This document shows positions 43,866-53,068 of a DNA stretch of 64,000 nucleotides, in pieces. Made by a program: the position numbers and the translations under genes. Source of the stretch: Planococcus sp. 107-1 (GTDB lineage Bacteria > Bacillota > Bacilli > Bacillales_A > Planococcaceae). The stretch covers positions 1,798,001 to 1,862,000 of the forward strand of contig NZ_CP090977.1 in the NCBI RefSeq assembly GCF_021513255.1. The letters are read 5' to 3'. The notes below the pieces were generated by a model. It had not been told where the DNA came from. It saw nothing but the letters and a program-made list of their open reading frames with translations, and ran no database searches. Numbering within the stretch: position 1 is the first letter of the stretch; the number at the start of each line of letters is the position of its first letter.

Positions 43866-44456
43866 ATGGAAGTTTTGATTTTACAGATGATGGAGGCGCT
43901 TAAAAGTCTGTCCTATTTCGGGATCATGCTGGCGCTGACTTTTGAATTTGTTCCCGCCGAGCTTGTGCTTCCCCTTGCAGGCTATTGGGTTTATGAAGGT
44001 GATCTTGTTTTATATGGCGCGATTTTAGCGGGTTCGATCGGTGGAGTTCTTGGGCCATTGACCTTATATGCACTAGGACGCTACGGCGGACGCCCGATGG
44101 TCATCAAATACGGGAAGTATTTTCTTGTCAAAGAAGAACATATTGATAAATCCGACCGCTTTTTCGAGAAATACGGTGCCGGTGTCGCTTTTTTAGGGAG
44201 ATTTGTCCCTGGAGTCCGTACTGCCGTTTCCATTCCATGCGGTATGGCCAAAATGAATGTCTGGAAATTTATTTTCTTTACTTATATCGCAATGCTTCCG
44301 GTTACAACCATCTATGTCTACTTGGGCTACCGCCTTGGGCCTCAGTGGGCTATGGCGGGTGAATTATTCGGGCAATACGCAAATTACTTATTAATACCAA
44401 TTGTCCTGGTCATTGTTTGGCTCGTGTTGAAACAACGAAAAGTACGATCAATTTAA
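43866..44456 (+). CDS. DedA family membrane protein (undecaprenyl-phosphate/phospholipid transporter type)
   Basis: 196 residues with the DedA/VTT layout: an amphipathic start, FEFVPAELVLPLAGYWVYEG (the conserved E-x-x-x-P re-entrant segment), the GRYGGRP loop, and FLGRFVPGVRTAVSIPCGMAKM with the essential FxGRxxPxxR motif. DedA proteins of Bacilli (UptA, PetA group) recycle polyprenyl phosphate or phosphatidylethanolamine across the membrane. Monocistronic, with a terminator. Confidence 0.92.
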   Translation: MEVLILQMMEALKSLSYFGIMLALTFEFVPAELVLPLAGYWVYEGDLVLYGAILAGSIGGVLGPLTLYALGRYGGRPMVIKYGKYFLVKEEHIDKSDRFFEKYGAGVAFLGRFVPGVRTAVSIPCGMAKMNVWKFIFFTYIAMLPVTTIYVYLGYRLGPQWAMAGELFGQYANYLLIPIVLVIVWLVLKQRKVRSI

Positions 44457-44478
44457 AATTAAGTTTTAGATAGCCAAC

Positions 44479-44512
44479 ACAAAAAGCCATCAAAATTCTG
44501 ATGGCTTTTTGT
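44479..44512. terminator. terminator of dedA
   Basis: AAAAAGCCATCA (44481-44492) pairs with TGATGGCTTTTT (44499-44510) around six bases. Confidence 0.92.
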
Positions 44513-44516
44513 GTGT

Positions 44517-44654
44517 TTATAATCCGCTTTCATTCTTCTCCATATCTTTAACGGTTTTAGGTACGTCCAAAGTTAGAACCATATATTGGCTTTCTACAGG
44601 ATTTTCCGTTCTTTTTACAGAAAAGCAGTGCCACTTAGCGATTCCCCTTCCCAA
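44517..44654 (-). other. possible short gene or gene remnant
   Basis: A frame from TTG 44654 to TAA 44517 encodes about 45 residues with protein-like composition (WHCFSVKRTENP, ESQYMVLTLDVP, KTVKDMEKNESGL). It has no clear ribosome site and may be the 3' end of a lost gene. Family unknown. Confidence 0.25.
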
Positions 44655-44663
44655 AACAAATAA

Positions 44664-46538
44664 TCATGAGTAAAACTCCCAGATAATCATCAGGATGAAA
44701 AGAATTAAAAAATTTCCGATGGCCAGAACATAAACCGCTTTTTGTAAAGCGCTCAATCCTACCTTTTTCCATTTCACTGCCAGTTGAAAACTCAGGAATA
44801 CACACGCAGCTGTTAATCCATAATTCAGCCAAATGTGGAGAATAATTTCCGAATAAGCGCGATCACTATTTTGCAGCATCCTTAAAGCTAAAACCATGAT
44901 GTTAATCAACAAAGCGGTCGAACAGAAGTTCAAGGCAAAATACCAAACCGATATTGGTGAATACACTTCCTTCTTCAGCTTTTTCTTTAGCATTATAAAC
45001 ATTAAAAGTATGGTCATTCCAAACGAATAAACGATGACTAGTATGAACATCGCGAGACTAACCTTTAAAAATGGAATACTTTTATCCAGTGGAAGATAAT
45101 CAGAAATGGAAGTTGAAATCTTTTTGACTTTGCTGTTTTCTACCTCAAAATAGAAATCCTGATTTGGCAAGAAAAGATTATCGCCTTTTTCCATTCTATA
45201 CACATAAGCTTCTGTCTGGACATAAGTGGCTGTTCTGCCTGATATACTTACTTTAATCCGATCGGAACTAAGCGGGCTGATTTTTAAAGGAGATAAATAA
45301 TAATAGACGCTTAGAAATCCACTGTGCATTCTGCGGGCCGTTATGTAAGTTCCACTTACTTCGTCTGCATCCGGCAAATCATCTCCGATTTTATGTTTTT
45401 TCTCACCGACTATCTCTTTTATCAAACCGTAGGACAAGTCTATTTCTCCTGCTTGATTGGTAAGAATCATGACCGCAAAATGGTCTTCCGGAACGATATG
45501 AAGATTTCCTGAAAAGGATGTCGTGTTGCCCGCATGAGTTACTCCCCTGTATTTCCCGTTATATTCCCACAAACCGTGTGCTACGCCTGGCATGTTCGAG
45601 TTCGCCTGATAGCTTGTGGACAATAATTCATCCAACGTACTTTCATTGTGAAATAAACGATTTCCCTCTTTTTCCAAAGAAGGCATTAATGCTTTCGCGA
45701 ATAATGCTAAATCTTCAGCGGTTCCATTTATTCCGCCACTCGGATAAAGAGACATATAAAATGGTGTGGAAGGTTTAAATTGGGAAGGTTGCAATAATTC
45801 ATACCCAACTGCTTTTTCAGTAAAGACAGAAAGATTTTCTTTAGTTGGCAAATAGACTGCTGAGTTATCGATGCCGACTTTCGAAAAAATATTTTCAGCA
45901 GCATATTCGTGGAATTTTTTAGTAGTCACCCGTTCTACCACAAAAGCAGCTAAAGAAGTCGAATAATTTGAGTAGGCCACCACTTCACCTGGCCGGTATA
46001 CTTGCCGGGGTTCTGCAATCCTTAGCCCCTCTTCTAATGATTTCACCTGTGTTTCAGAAGCAAAACCCAAATCAAACACCCGATCTTCAAAACCCGCATT
46101 ATGATTCATTAAATGAAGCATCGTAATCGGTTCACTAAAAGTGAGTTTACTTAGAAAGTTGTCAGGCAAATAGGATTGAATATCGGCATTCAAATCTAAT
46201 TTCCCTTCTTCCACCAATTGCATGACTGCTGTCCATACAACCAATTTACTGATAGATCCCCATTCAAACACGGTACTTGCAGGGTCAACAGGTACTTTCT
46301 TGCTGACATCGGAGTAACCATAGCCTTTTGAAAGAACAATCTCACCCTCTTTCAAGATGACGATGCTTGCCCCTGCCACACTTGTGCCAATATAGTCTTC
46401 AACGTATTTGTCGACAAATTCCTCAAGATTTTGGAACGGGATACCTGACGGCGTCGAAGTTTCCGCTGCCTTCATTTTTTCGGCAGGCCATATGATCAAT
46501 AACAAGAAAAGAACAAAAATGCCAACTTTTTTCTTCAT
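44664..46538 (-). CDS. membrane serine hydrolase, class C beta-lactamase/PBP4* family
   Basis: 624 residues: signal peptide, then a beta-lactamase-fold domain (about 30-385), then four C-terminal helices (about 480-620). The nucleophile motif is SISK (WGSISKLVVW), the tyrosine motif is YSNYS, and the third motif near HAGNTTS matches the HxG found in this serine hydrolase group instead of KTG. Such proteins are D-amino-acid or esterase-like enzymes, or remnants of penicillin-binding proteins involved in wall metabolism. Monocistronic, and normal for the 'serine hydrolase with C-terminal membrane domain' layout. Confidence 0.88.
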   Translation of the reverse strand: MKKKVGIFVLFLLLIIWPAEKMKAAETSTPSGIPFQNLEEFVDKYVEDYIGTSVAGASIVILKEGEIVLSKGYGYSDVSKKVPVDPASTVFEWGSISKLVVWTAVMQLVEEGKLDLNADIQSYLPDNFLSKLTFSEPITMLHLMNHNAGFEDRVFDLGFASETQVKSLEEGLRIAEPRQVYRPGEVVAYSNYSTSLAAFVVERVTTKKFHEYAAENIFSKVGIDNSAVYLPTKENLSVFTEKAVGYELLQPSQFKPSTPFYMSLYPSGGINGTAEDLALFAKALMPSLEKEGNRLFHNESTLDELLSTSYQANSNMPGVAHGLWEYNGKYRGVTHAGNTTSFSGNLHIVPEDHFAVMILTNQAGEIDLSYGLIKEIVGEKKHKIGDDLPDADEVSGTYITARRMHSGFLSVYYYLSPLKISPLSSDRIKVSISGRTATYVQTEAYVYRMEKGDNLFLPNQDFYFEVENSKVKKISTSISDYLPLDKSIPFLKVSLAMFILVIVYSFGMTILLMFIMLKKKLKKEVYSPISVWYFALNFCSTALLINIMVLALRMLQNSDRAYSEIILHIWLNYGLTAACVFLSFQLAVKWKKVGLSALQKAVYVLAIGNFLILFILMIIWEFYS

Positions 46539-47054
46539 TTTTACCTCCTGCTCAACTTAGTTCCGGATAGATTCTAATTTAATATATATAAGACCTTTTC
46601 GGAAAATCACTATAAAGAGGCATTGTGTTCATTTAATACATGCTTATAAGTTTATTTGTTTAAGAATGAAACAATTTTACCACTAATTATTTACTGGACA
46701 AAGGTAATTAGAATTATATAAATAATATTTATTTGTAAATTTAATATGGTAGTTGATTTAGGATGTCATGATTTATTCATTTATAGATAGAAAATTCATT
46801 CTATTTCCGACAACATTAGTCAGCTTCTGCCGCTTCTTGTAGTCAGAGGAGGATTGAACTTTTATAACTCAAGTCCCTAGACAGCTCTCATATAGACGGC
46901 TGACATAAAGAACCTTATCATAGGGCTTTTAATAGGATGGAATTATTTCTTTAACTAACATTTTCTGTTATGCCAAATGAATATTTCATTGCATAGATTG
47001 GGAGCTTTAACTTATAAAAGGTAACAATTAAGGAATAATAATGATTAAGGAGAA
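46539..47054. other. AT-rich intergenic region
   Basis: About 516 bp between two divergent genes. A candidate promoter for the YoaK gene is TTGCAT at 46989-46994 with TATAAA at 47013-47018 (18-bp spacer). I see no coding frame with a ribosome site, no strong repeat and no structured RNA. Confidence 0.4.
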
Positions 47055-47741
47055 ATGAACAGGATGTTAAATCGAAACAAAAAGAGCAATCCAGCTATCA
47101 CTGCTATTACCATGATTGTCTGTTTCTTGATGGGCTTTATAGATGCTTATACGTTCTTAGTGCAGGATGAGGTATTTGCCAGTGCCCAGACAGGTAATTT
47201 TGTTAGTATGAGTGCCAAGCTTTTCTCTGGTGAATGGCGTGAAGCTTTAGGACATATTTGGGTAATTGCGGGATTTGCAGTCGGGGCGATTGCTGGAGAA
47301 GCGATGCTTGACCGTTATAAAGCAAAAGGAGTTGCTAAATACCGCTATTTCCTTTTCTTCCAGTCGGTCCTTTTGCTTTTGCCCGCGATTTTTGAAGAGC
47401 TGATGAATGATTTGGTCATATTAGTTTTCCTGGGCCTGCTTGCCGGCTATGCCCTTACGACGTTTCGGAACGTCAACCAAACTATGGTTAATAACGGTAT
47501 CATGACCGGAAATCTGAAGAATTTGATGGGCTACTTTTATCAAATGCTTTTTCAAAAGGATAAACAAGCCAAGCTGCATCTTTTCAATTTGGCAACTGCC
47601 ATTCTTATTTTCGTGCTAGGCGTCGGGGGCGGCACCCTCACTATTCTATTTAATGCAGGCTATCATTTATGGGGAGCTTTCTTCATTTCAGTAACCGCTT
47701 TTGGTTGGACAGTGTTCTCTCCTTCCTTTTCAAAAGCATAA
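47055..47741 (+). CDS. YoaK/DUF1275 family membrane protein
   Basis: 228 residues with six helices and the YoaK signatures GFIDAYTFL near the start and QTGNFVSMS after the first helix. The family is common in Bacteria and may export or sense small molecules; no function is proven. The ATG at 47055 is only two bases from AAGGAG, so the in-frame ATG at 47064 (11 bases away) may also be used. A terminator overlaps the stop. Confidence 0.88.
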   Translation: MNRMLNRNKKSNPAITAITMIVCFLMGFIDAYTFLVQDEVFASAQTGNFVSMSAKLFSGEWREALGHIWVIAGFAVGAIAGEAMLDRYKAKGVAKYRYFLFFQSVLLLLPAIFEELMNDLVILVFLGLLAGYALTTFRNVNQTMVNNGIMTGNLKNLMGYFYQMLFQKDKQAKLHLFNLATAILIFVLGVGGGTLTILFNAGYHLWGAFFISVTAFGWTVFSPSFSKA

Positions 47742-47769
47742 AAAGCCATCGGTTACGATGGCTTTTTCC
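47738..47769. terminator. bidirectional terminator
   Basis: AAAAAGCCATCG (47740-47751) and CGATGGCTTTTT (47756-47767) form a perfect 12-bp stem with a 4-base loop between convergent genes. Confidence 0.93.
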
Positions 47770-47778
47770 AGTGATTTT

Positions 47779-48439
47779 TTATCCGATTTTTGATTCCAGG
47801 CGGCTATTCGCCAATTGTACCGCGAGACAGTCATCCAAATAGCCAATCGCAAAGAGGTAATCATGGAGGAGATCAAGCGGCATGATGAAGTACAGCAAGG
47901 CGCCCCCCATTATGGCAAGCTCTTTCTTACTCCCCGCTCGCTTGTTCGTAGCTTTTCTGCCATTTTTTTAATAGCAAAAGATGGCGTCCAGCATTCCCGA
48001 AGTGTTTCACTTTCGAACTGAATGATTCTTTCACCATTTCTTGGCCTTCTTCAGTTTCAGCGAATAAAGAACAATGATCTAGTTCGGCCGATATCCGGTC
48101 AATCGTGATGCTTTCATCCTGCATTTTGATAAGTTCCAACATATGTTTCATTTCATCTATCGCCGGTTTTTGCTCAACTTTTTTCTGAACGTTTCGCATA
48201 GCAGCTTTCGGCAATTTCACCGTCTTTTCTTCGGCAGCGATTAAATCAGAAAGCGGCGTCTCTAATACTTGGGCAAAAACTTTTAAGTGGTCGAGTGTCG
48301 GCTTTCTTTTGCCATTCAGAATCCGAGAAATTGTCGCTTTGTCAACGCCAGTCAAATCAGCAAAATACCTCAATGTATAATTTCGCTCCGCCCATTTTTT
48401 TTGCAAGAATCCACCAATTCCATTTTTCAATTCTGTCAT
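47779..48439 (-). pseudogene. XRE HTH - DUF1232 (YkvA) fusion regulator, frameshifted
   Basis: The start is ATG 48439 with AGGAGG six bases upstream. The N-terminus is a Cro/C1-type HTH (YTLRYFADLTGVDKATISRI), followed by a helical linker. The literal frame stops at 47927 after EQASGE. One base out, the next frame continues SKKELAIMGGALLYFIMPLD and FAIGYLDDCLAVQL, which is the DUF1232/YkvA membrane motif, ending at TAA 47779. The break is plus-strand C4 at 47932-47935; three Cs restore a 219-residue protein. It faces the LCP gene across a palindromic operator and is probably autoregulated. Confidence 0.85.
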
Positions 48440-48509
48440 AAGCGACCTCCTTTTCACATTTATAGCGCCTGTTGTCTTGGTATCTCTACTTTAGGCAATC
48501 GTTGATGTA

Positions 48510-48544
48510 TTGTCAAACAAGTTATTCGTTGACAATTTGTCAAC
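48510..48544. promoter_or_regulatory. operator array of the XRE-DUF1232 regulator
   Basis: GTTGACAATTTGTCAAC (48528-48544) is a perfect 17-bp palindrome. A further half-site TTGTCAA lies at 48510-48516. The array sits in the 160-bp divergent region between the regulator and the LCP gene, and TTGACA within it can serve as a -35 element. Confidence 0.75.
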
Positions 48545-48600
48545 ATCACTTTAAACTCTTTGGAGACTGCGCGTTTTCTAAGAAACGATGAGGTGATGGA

Positions 48601-49536
48601 ATGAAACGAGCAATACTACGAAAAAGCCGAAGAAAAAAAGTGACCATTACGCTGTTTGGCATTTTAATCGCTAGTTTAGCAATAGCCTGTGTCACAGCTT
48701 ACAGCCAGTTTAATCCTAAGAAAACAGAAACTGCTGGTACAGCCCCATACATAAACAATGGATCTGAAAGTACGGACGAAGAAATTGCGGACATCGATAT
48801 GAAGAGCTTCAACATCCTCTTGATCGGAAGTGATCGAAGAGAAGAGGAATACGGATTATCAGATGCATTAATGATTTTAAATTACCAGCCAGAATCCAAA
48901 GAAATTAAACTGGCCTCGATTATGCGTGATACTTATGTACACATTCCTAAATATGGGATGCAGAAAATCAACGCTGCCCATGCATTTGGCGGGCCTGAAT
49001 TGGCCAGTGAAACAGTCGAAGAAAACTTTGGCATCAAAACTGACTTCTATGCAGCAGTTGATTTCAATAGTTTCCCGAAATTATTGGATCTCATTATCCC
49101 TAGTGGAATTGAAATTGATATTCCATATGAAATGTCCTATGGCATCGGCATGACGCTAGAGCCTGGAAAGCAGATTTTAAATGGCGATCAATTATTAGGA
49201 TATGTCCGTTTCAGGCATGACAAAAATAGCGATTACGGACGCGTTGAACGGCAGCAGGAAGTGATGTCTGCTGTGAAAGACCAAGGAGTCGAATTTAAGA
49301 CTTTACTCAATTTACGCAAAATTATTGAAGCTGCTGATACCTTTATTGATACGGACATCGATAAAAAATTGTTGCTCAGCATCGGAAAATCGATGATCCA
49401 AACCGGGACAGGCGAAATGGAAACACTGCGCATCCCGGCTCCTGATACATTTACTGAGGAAGGAAAAAATATCGGTGAAGTGCTCGTGTTGGATTTAGAA
49501 GCCAATCAAGAAGTGTTAGAGGAATTTTTCAATTAA
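48601..49536 (+). CDS. LytR-CpsA-Psr (LCP) family cell-wall polymer ligase
   Basis: A 311-residue membrane-anchored LCP protein: a basic cytoplasmic start, one helix (about 15-36), a linker, and the LCP domain (about 68-220). Family residues are visible: LLIGSDRR, SDALMIL, KLASIMRDTYVHIP, KINAAHAFGG, and LLGYVRFRHDKNSDYGRVERQQE for the polyprenyl-pyrophosphate site. LCP enzymes attach wall teichoic acids or other glycans to peptidoglycan. The ATG follows GATGAGGTGATGG. It is divergent from the XRE-DUF1232 regulator. Confidence 0.94.
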   Translation: MKRAILRKSRRKKVTITLFGILIASLAIACVTAYSQFNPKKTETAGTAPYINNGSESTDEEIADIDMKSFNILLIGSDRREEEYGLSDALMILNYQPESKEIKLASIMRDTYVHIPKYGMQKINAAHAFGGPELASETVEENFGIKTDFYAAVDFNSFPKLLDLIIPSGIEIDIPYEMSYGIGMTLEPGKQILNGDQLLGYVRFRHDKNSDYGRVERQQEVMSAVKDQGVEFKTLLNLRKIIEAADTFIDTDIDKKLLLSIGKSMIQTGTGEMETLRIPAPDTFTEEGKNIGEVLVLDLEANQEVLEEFFN

Positions 49537-49585
49537 GTTTCTTCCTTCAAGAATATATATCTTATGATCTGAAAGGAGTTTTCGA

Positions 49586-49873
49586 ATGAAAAACTGGGAG
49601 CATATGGAATGGACCGAAAGCATTGACCATGGAATGACTGAAAATGGATTCCCCTTCTACCAAGTTGGAATCACTGGCTGGAATGGCAATGTTGCCTCTT
49701 CTGACAAAGAACAGCTGCTACTGATCCGGACTGAAAAAAATAATTTTTCGATAATCACGCATGTCCATTACGTTCACCCGGATGCCCGTTATAATCTACA
49801 AGCACGGAAATTGGCGAAAGAAATCAAATTCTATTTAGAAGACTCTTTTAGAGACGATTTTTCCACTACATAA
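49586..49873 (+). CDS. conserved hypothetical protein
   Basis: A 95-residue soluble protein with many aromatic and acidic residues (WEHMEWTESIDHGMTENG, then THVHYVHPDARYNLQARKL). The ATG has GAAAGGAG upstream. It lies 49 bp after the LCP gene on the same strand, so it may share its transcript. Family unknown. Confidence 0.7.
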   Translation: MKNWEHMEWTESIDHGMTENGFPFYQVGITGWNGNVASSDKEQLLLIRTEKNNFSIITHVHYVHPDARYNLQARKLAKEIKFYLEDSFRDDFSTT

Positions 49874-50005
49874 ATCCCATTACTTTAAAATTCCTTCTTC
49901 ACTTCCGCCTATACCGATCAATCAAGGCAAAGAGCTGAGGTTAGTCATGGACCTCTAACGGGTATAGCACATCAAAGACATTTATCGATTTGAGGAGGAA
50001 AAAGA

Positions 50006-50476
50006 ATGGATTCTACAATTTGGCTTTATGTAGCACTGGGAATCGTCGTACTTGGCATTATCATTGCAGGAATCGGAGTGTTCCTGATGATCAAAGGGAT
50101 TAAAGAACCGATGAAAGAAATCAAAGGCTCTGCGAATAACCTAAAAGAACGCATGGACAATCTGAAACTTGAAACGACGAGCCTGCAGCACCACGCCAAT
50201 GAAATCAAAGAGGACGTTCAAGTGAAGTCTGAAAAAATCACCTTGCTTGTTGACGCAGCAAAAGGCACAAAAAATTCTGTAGTCGATCTGAATTCATCTG
50301 TACGCGCCATAACAACTGATATCGCCCACCACGTTGACAATGACCGCTATCAGCAAAAGCAAGTCGAACAATGGAGCAACACCGCTGTAACGATGCTGGC
50401 GATGGCGCAGGAAAAACAGCTTCCTAAGCATAAATTGGAAGAACATGCAGACCCAGTATATGAATTTGAAAATTAA
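50006..50476 (+). CDS. DUF948 domain protein (YtxG-like)
   Basis: 156 residues: one N-terminal transmembrane helix (about 6-29), then the DUF948 helical region (PMKEIKGSANNLKERMDNLK...) resembling methyl-accepting or stress-protein coiled coils, as in YtxG of B. subtilis general-stress operons. The ribosome site GAGGAGG precedes the ATG. It is followed by a terminator. Confidence 0.87.
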   Translation: MDSTIWLYVALGIVVLGIIIAGIGVFLMIKGIKEPMKEIKGSANNLKERMDNLKLETTSLQHHANEIKEDVQVKSEKITLLVDAAKGTKNSVVDLNSSVRAITTDIAHHVDNDRYQQKQVEQWSNTAVTMLAMAQEKQLPKHKLEEHADPVYEFEN

Positions 50477-50492
50477 GCATGGAACATCAGAA

Positions 50493-50520
50493 TCCGCGGC
50501 CACATTGGCCGCTTTTCTTT
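50493..50520 (+). terminator. terminator of the DUF948 gene
   Basis: GCGGCC (50496-50501) and GGCCGC (50507-50512), followed by TTTTC. Confidence 0.8.
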
Positions 50521-50570
50521 TTGCATAAAAAAGCGGCAAGAGCGACCGTATATCTCAACACTATTAACAA

Positions 50571-50623
50571 GTAAAGGAGCAGTGCAGCAAGTCGGGTAAA
50601 GACTTGCTGCACTGCCCCTTTAC
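50571..50623 (-). terminator. strong terminator of the IDEAL gene
   Basis: AAAGGAGCAGTGCAGCAAGTC pairs almost perfectly with its 21-base complement across 7 bases (one mismatch), with A/T flanks on both sides. The stem is unusually long. Confidence 0.85.
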
Positions 50624-50646
50624 TACATTTTATTGAAATTAACGGA

Positions 50647-50970
50647 TTAATTGACCGCTTGTTTTTTCTCATTCAACTGGCTGGAAAGATCTTGGAACCA
50701 TTCTTTATCATCAGTAGCTAGTGCGAGGTCGATCAAGAATTCCAATTCTGCCACTTCTTTTGTTTCTGCTGCTGGAATGCTTTCGACTATTTGAATCGGC
50801 ATGGCAATTGTCATGCCGATAATTGCCTCATTATCGCTCTCTACGACTGTAACGTTTACCGCTTCTTTCAGGACATTCATGGAATCGATATAACCGATAA
50901 TCAATTCTCCGTGGCGGGACTTTCCTTTAACCCAATCACTTGTCTTTAAAATCATCTTGTTCGCTTCCAT
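50647..50970 (-). CDS. IDEAL domain protein
   Basis: 107 residues. The C-terminal part (about 74-104, LEFLIDLALATDDKEWF) matches the short IDEAL domain found in Bacillus proteins such as YpiB, where it follows UPF0302. Here the N-terminal part is a small beta-rich segment (LIIGYIDSMNVLKEAVNVTV). Function unknown. The ribosome site TAGGTG is modest. Confidence 0.8.
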   Translation of the reverse strand: MEANKMILKTSDWVKGKSRHGELIIGYIDSMNVLKEAVNVTVVESDNEAIIGMTIAMPIQIVESIPAAETKEVAELEFLIDLALATDDKEWFQDLSSQLNEKKQAVN

Positions 50971-51318
50971 ATTTATGCACCTACTTTATCTTATTTTAAT
51001 CACTATGTGTGAATCTCTGGCTTACTGTCCTTGTTTCCCTAATGCATCCGTTGCAAACCACTTTTTGGATACTAACTTAAAATATCCCGGTTGCTGATTT
51101 TAATTTTACTCCTCCGTCAGACTCTGTACAATTTATATGCCTCGAATTCGAGATAAGTAATTCTAACTTTAATTGGTTAAGAATGCCGCCCCAGCACTGC
51201 CAGACCTTGTACTAAACGAATGGTTTTTATGATAAACTAACGAATATACGTTCCAGTATTTTAGTAATGTCATTCTTAAAACTGATTTTATTTACATAAA
51301 AGAAAGGATGCGACAGAG
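50971..51318. other. intergenic region with an MhqR-like palindrome
   Basis: About 350 bp between divergent genes. The only clear element is CTCGAATTCGAG at 51141-51152, followed by ATA, which is the core and right half of an MhqR box. No coding frame with a ribosome site is visible. Confidence 0.45.
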
Positions 51319-52019
51319 ATGGAGCGAGATGCAGTATTGCAAGAGCTTGAAGCACTTGGCACGGAACGCACGAAGAACACCTATTTGAGAAATGGCGCAC
51401 GCGAACCGCTATTTGGCGTCGCCACTGGCGCAATGAAGCCGCTGGCAAAGAAAATCAAGAAAGACCAAGCTTTAGCCGATGAACTTTATGCTACCGGCAA
51501 CTATGATGCCATGTATTTTGCCGGTGTTATCTCAGATATGAAAACACCAGAAGAATTTGAACGCTGGATTGAAGGTGCCTATTTCTACATGCTTTCCGAT
51601 TATGTCGTCGCAGTTTCGTTGGCGGAAGCACCATTTGCACAGGAACTTGCGGACAAGTGGATTGCGAGCGGCGAGGAATTGAAGATGTCTGCCGGATGGA
51701 GCTGCTATTGCTGGCTGCTCGGAAGATGGCCTGACAGTGAGTTCGACAAAAACAAACTTTCGGGGATGCTGGACCAAGTGGAAGAACATATCCACGAAGC
51801 ACCTGACCGGACAAAAGTCTCCATGAACAGTTTTATCTCGACCATCGCTATTTCTTTTGAACCGCTTCATGAAAAAGCAGTGGAAACGGCTGCAGCAGTC
51901 GGCCCTGTTGAAATCCGAAAAGGCGAGAAAAAAGCAGCACTTTGCTTGCTTCTGAAACCATCCAAAAAGCGTTGGACCGGGGACAAATCGGATTCAAACG
52001 AAAATATGTGCGATGCTGA
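51319..52019 (+). CDS. DNA alkylation repair (AlkD-like HEAT-repeat) protein, C-terminus frameshifted
   Basis: A helical HEAT-repeat protein of the DNA alkylation repair family (AlkD-like), which excises alkylated purines: RNGAREPLFGVATGAMKPLAK at the start and WSCYCWLLGRWPDSE in the middle. At the T3 run 51941-51943 the frame leaves the family. One added T gives LLLASETIQKALDRGQIGFK and KRKYVRC to a TGA at 52019, the expected C-terminus, total 233 residues. The literal frame instead runs on to 52119 with a non-family tail. Ribosome site GAAAGGATG. Confidence 0.87.
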
Positions 52020-52181
52020 TCACACAGCTTGCCCCCTTCACTTGCCTGGTATAGTGATGGGGGCTTCTCTTTTGAAAGAGCCGTCCCTGAATGATATGGA
52101 TAAAACGAGTTTTCATTAACAGGCTTCAGCTATAAAAAGATATAATAAAGCCTGATCGAAATAATAGACGGGGTGATGTAC

Positions 52182-52916
52182 ATGAGAAGCGGCAATCCAA
52201 GTTTAAAAGACGACAAATTTATCAGATCGAGTGCAAGTGGAAATGGCCGTTTGATGACCATCCAAGGGACGGTCAATAAAACATTCATCCTCCTGCTCTT
52301 AGTATTGGCAACATGCATCTATTCGTGGAATCAATTTCTCAATGACCCAGGCAGTGTAACTCCGTTAATCCTTATCGGCGCAATTGGCGGATTTATCGTT
52401 GCTTTGATCACGATTTTCGTTCCCAAAATTTCGCCGATTACAGCACCGATCTATGCGTTGCTGGAAGGCTTGTTTATCGGGGCGATTTCCGCTCAGTACG
52501 AAGTGCAATTTGGCGGCATTGTGTTTCAAGCCGTTTTATTGACCATCGGTGTCTTACTGAGTTTATTGCTCGCCTATAAATTGGGCTTGATCAAAGTCAC
52601 AGAGAACTTTAGGCTCGGGGTCTTTGCGGCAACCGGCGCAGTCTTTGTCGTTTATCTGATTTCCTTCATCGGCAGCTTTTTCGGCTTTCAAATTCCGTAT
52701 CTGCATGAAGCAAGTCCGATCGGCATAGCCATTAGTGTAGTGATCGTCATCATCGCAGCTTTGAACCTCGTATTGGATTTTGACTACATCGAAAACGCAG
52801 CTGCAAAACGCGTCCCGAAATACTTCGAATGGTACGGTGCCTTTGGCTTGCTCGTGACACTGATCTGGCTCTATCTTGAAATTCTTCGCTTATTATCAAA
52901 AATTCGGAGTCGATGA
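52182..52916 (+). CDS. Bax1-I (Bax inhibitor-1/YccA-like) membrane protein
   Basis: 244 residues with seven helices and the BaxI_1 family features: MRSGNPSLKDDKF start, ISPITAPIYALLEGLFIGAIS in the second pair of helices, and LVLDFDYIENAA near the end. The ATG at 52182 has GGGGTG upstream. The family is related to calcium-leak channels (BsYetJ), but this subfamily is uncharacterised. Followed by a strong terminator. Confidence 0.9.
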   Translation: MRSGNPSLKDDKFIRSSASGNGRLMTIQGTVNKTFILLLLVLATCIYSWNQFLNDPGSVTPLILIGAIGGFIVALITIFVPKISPITAPIYALLEGLFIGAISAQYEVQFGGIVFQAVLLTIGVLLSLLLAYKLGLIKVTENFRLGVFAATGAVFVVYLISFIGSFFGFQIPYLHEASPIGIAISVVIVIIAALNLVLDFDYIENAAAKRVPKYFEWYGAFGLLVTLIWLYLEILRLLSKIRSR

Positions 52917-52942
52917 AAAAACGCCCATGGGGCGTTTTTTTT
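52914..52942 (+). terminator. terminator of the Bax1-I gene
   Basis: AAAAAACGCCC pairs with GGGCGTTTTTT around a 4-base loop, and the stem begins at the stop codon. Confidence 0.93.
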
Positions 52943-53068
52943 ATCTTCTCTTCCAAAACACACATGATAATTTCTCTTTAATAGGGTTTAAATTTGACAG
53001 AATATTAACTATTCAGGAAAATGAAATTGTGTTTGTTTATCAATTGAACAAAGATTGGAGATGATTAT

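Noticed and set aside
47815-48021. Plus-strand frame of 68 residues
   Set aside because: It is the shadow of the DUF1232 tail on the minus strand, where the reading frame has clear family motifs.
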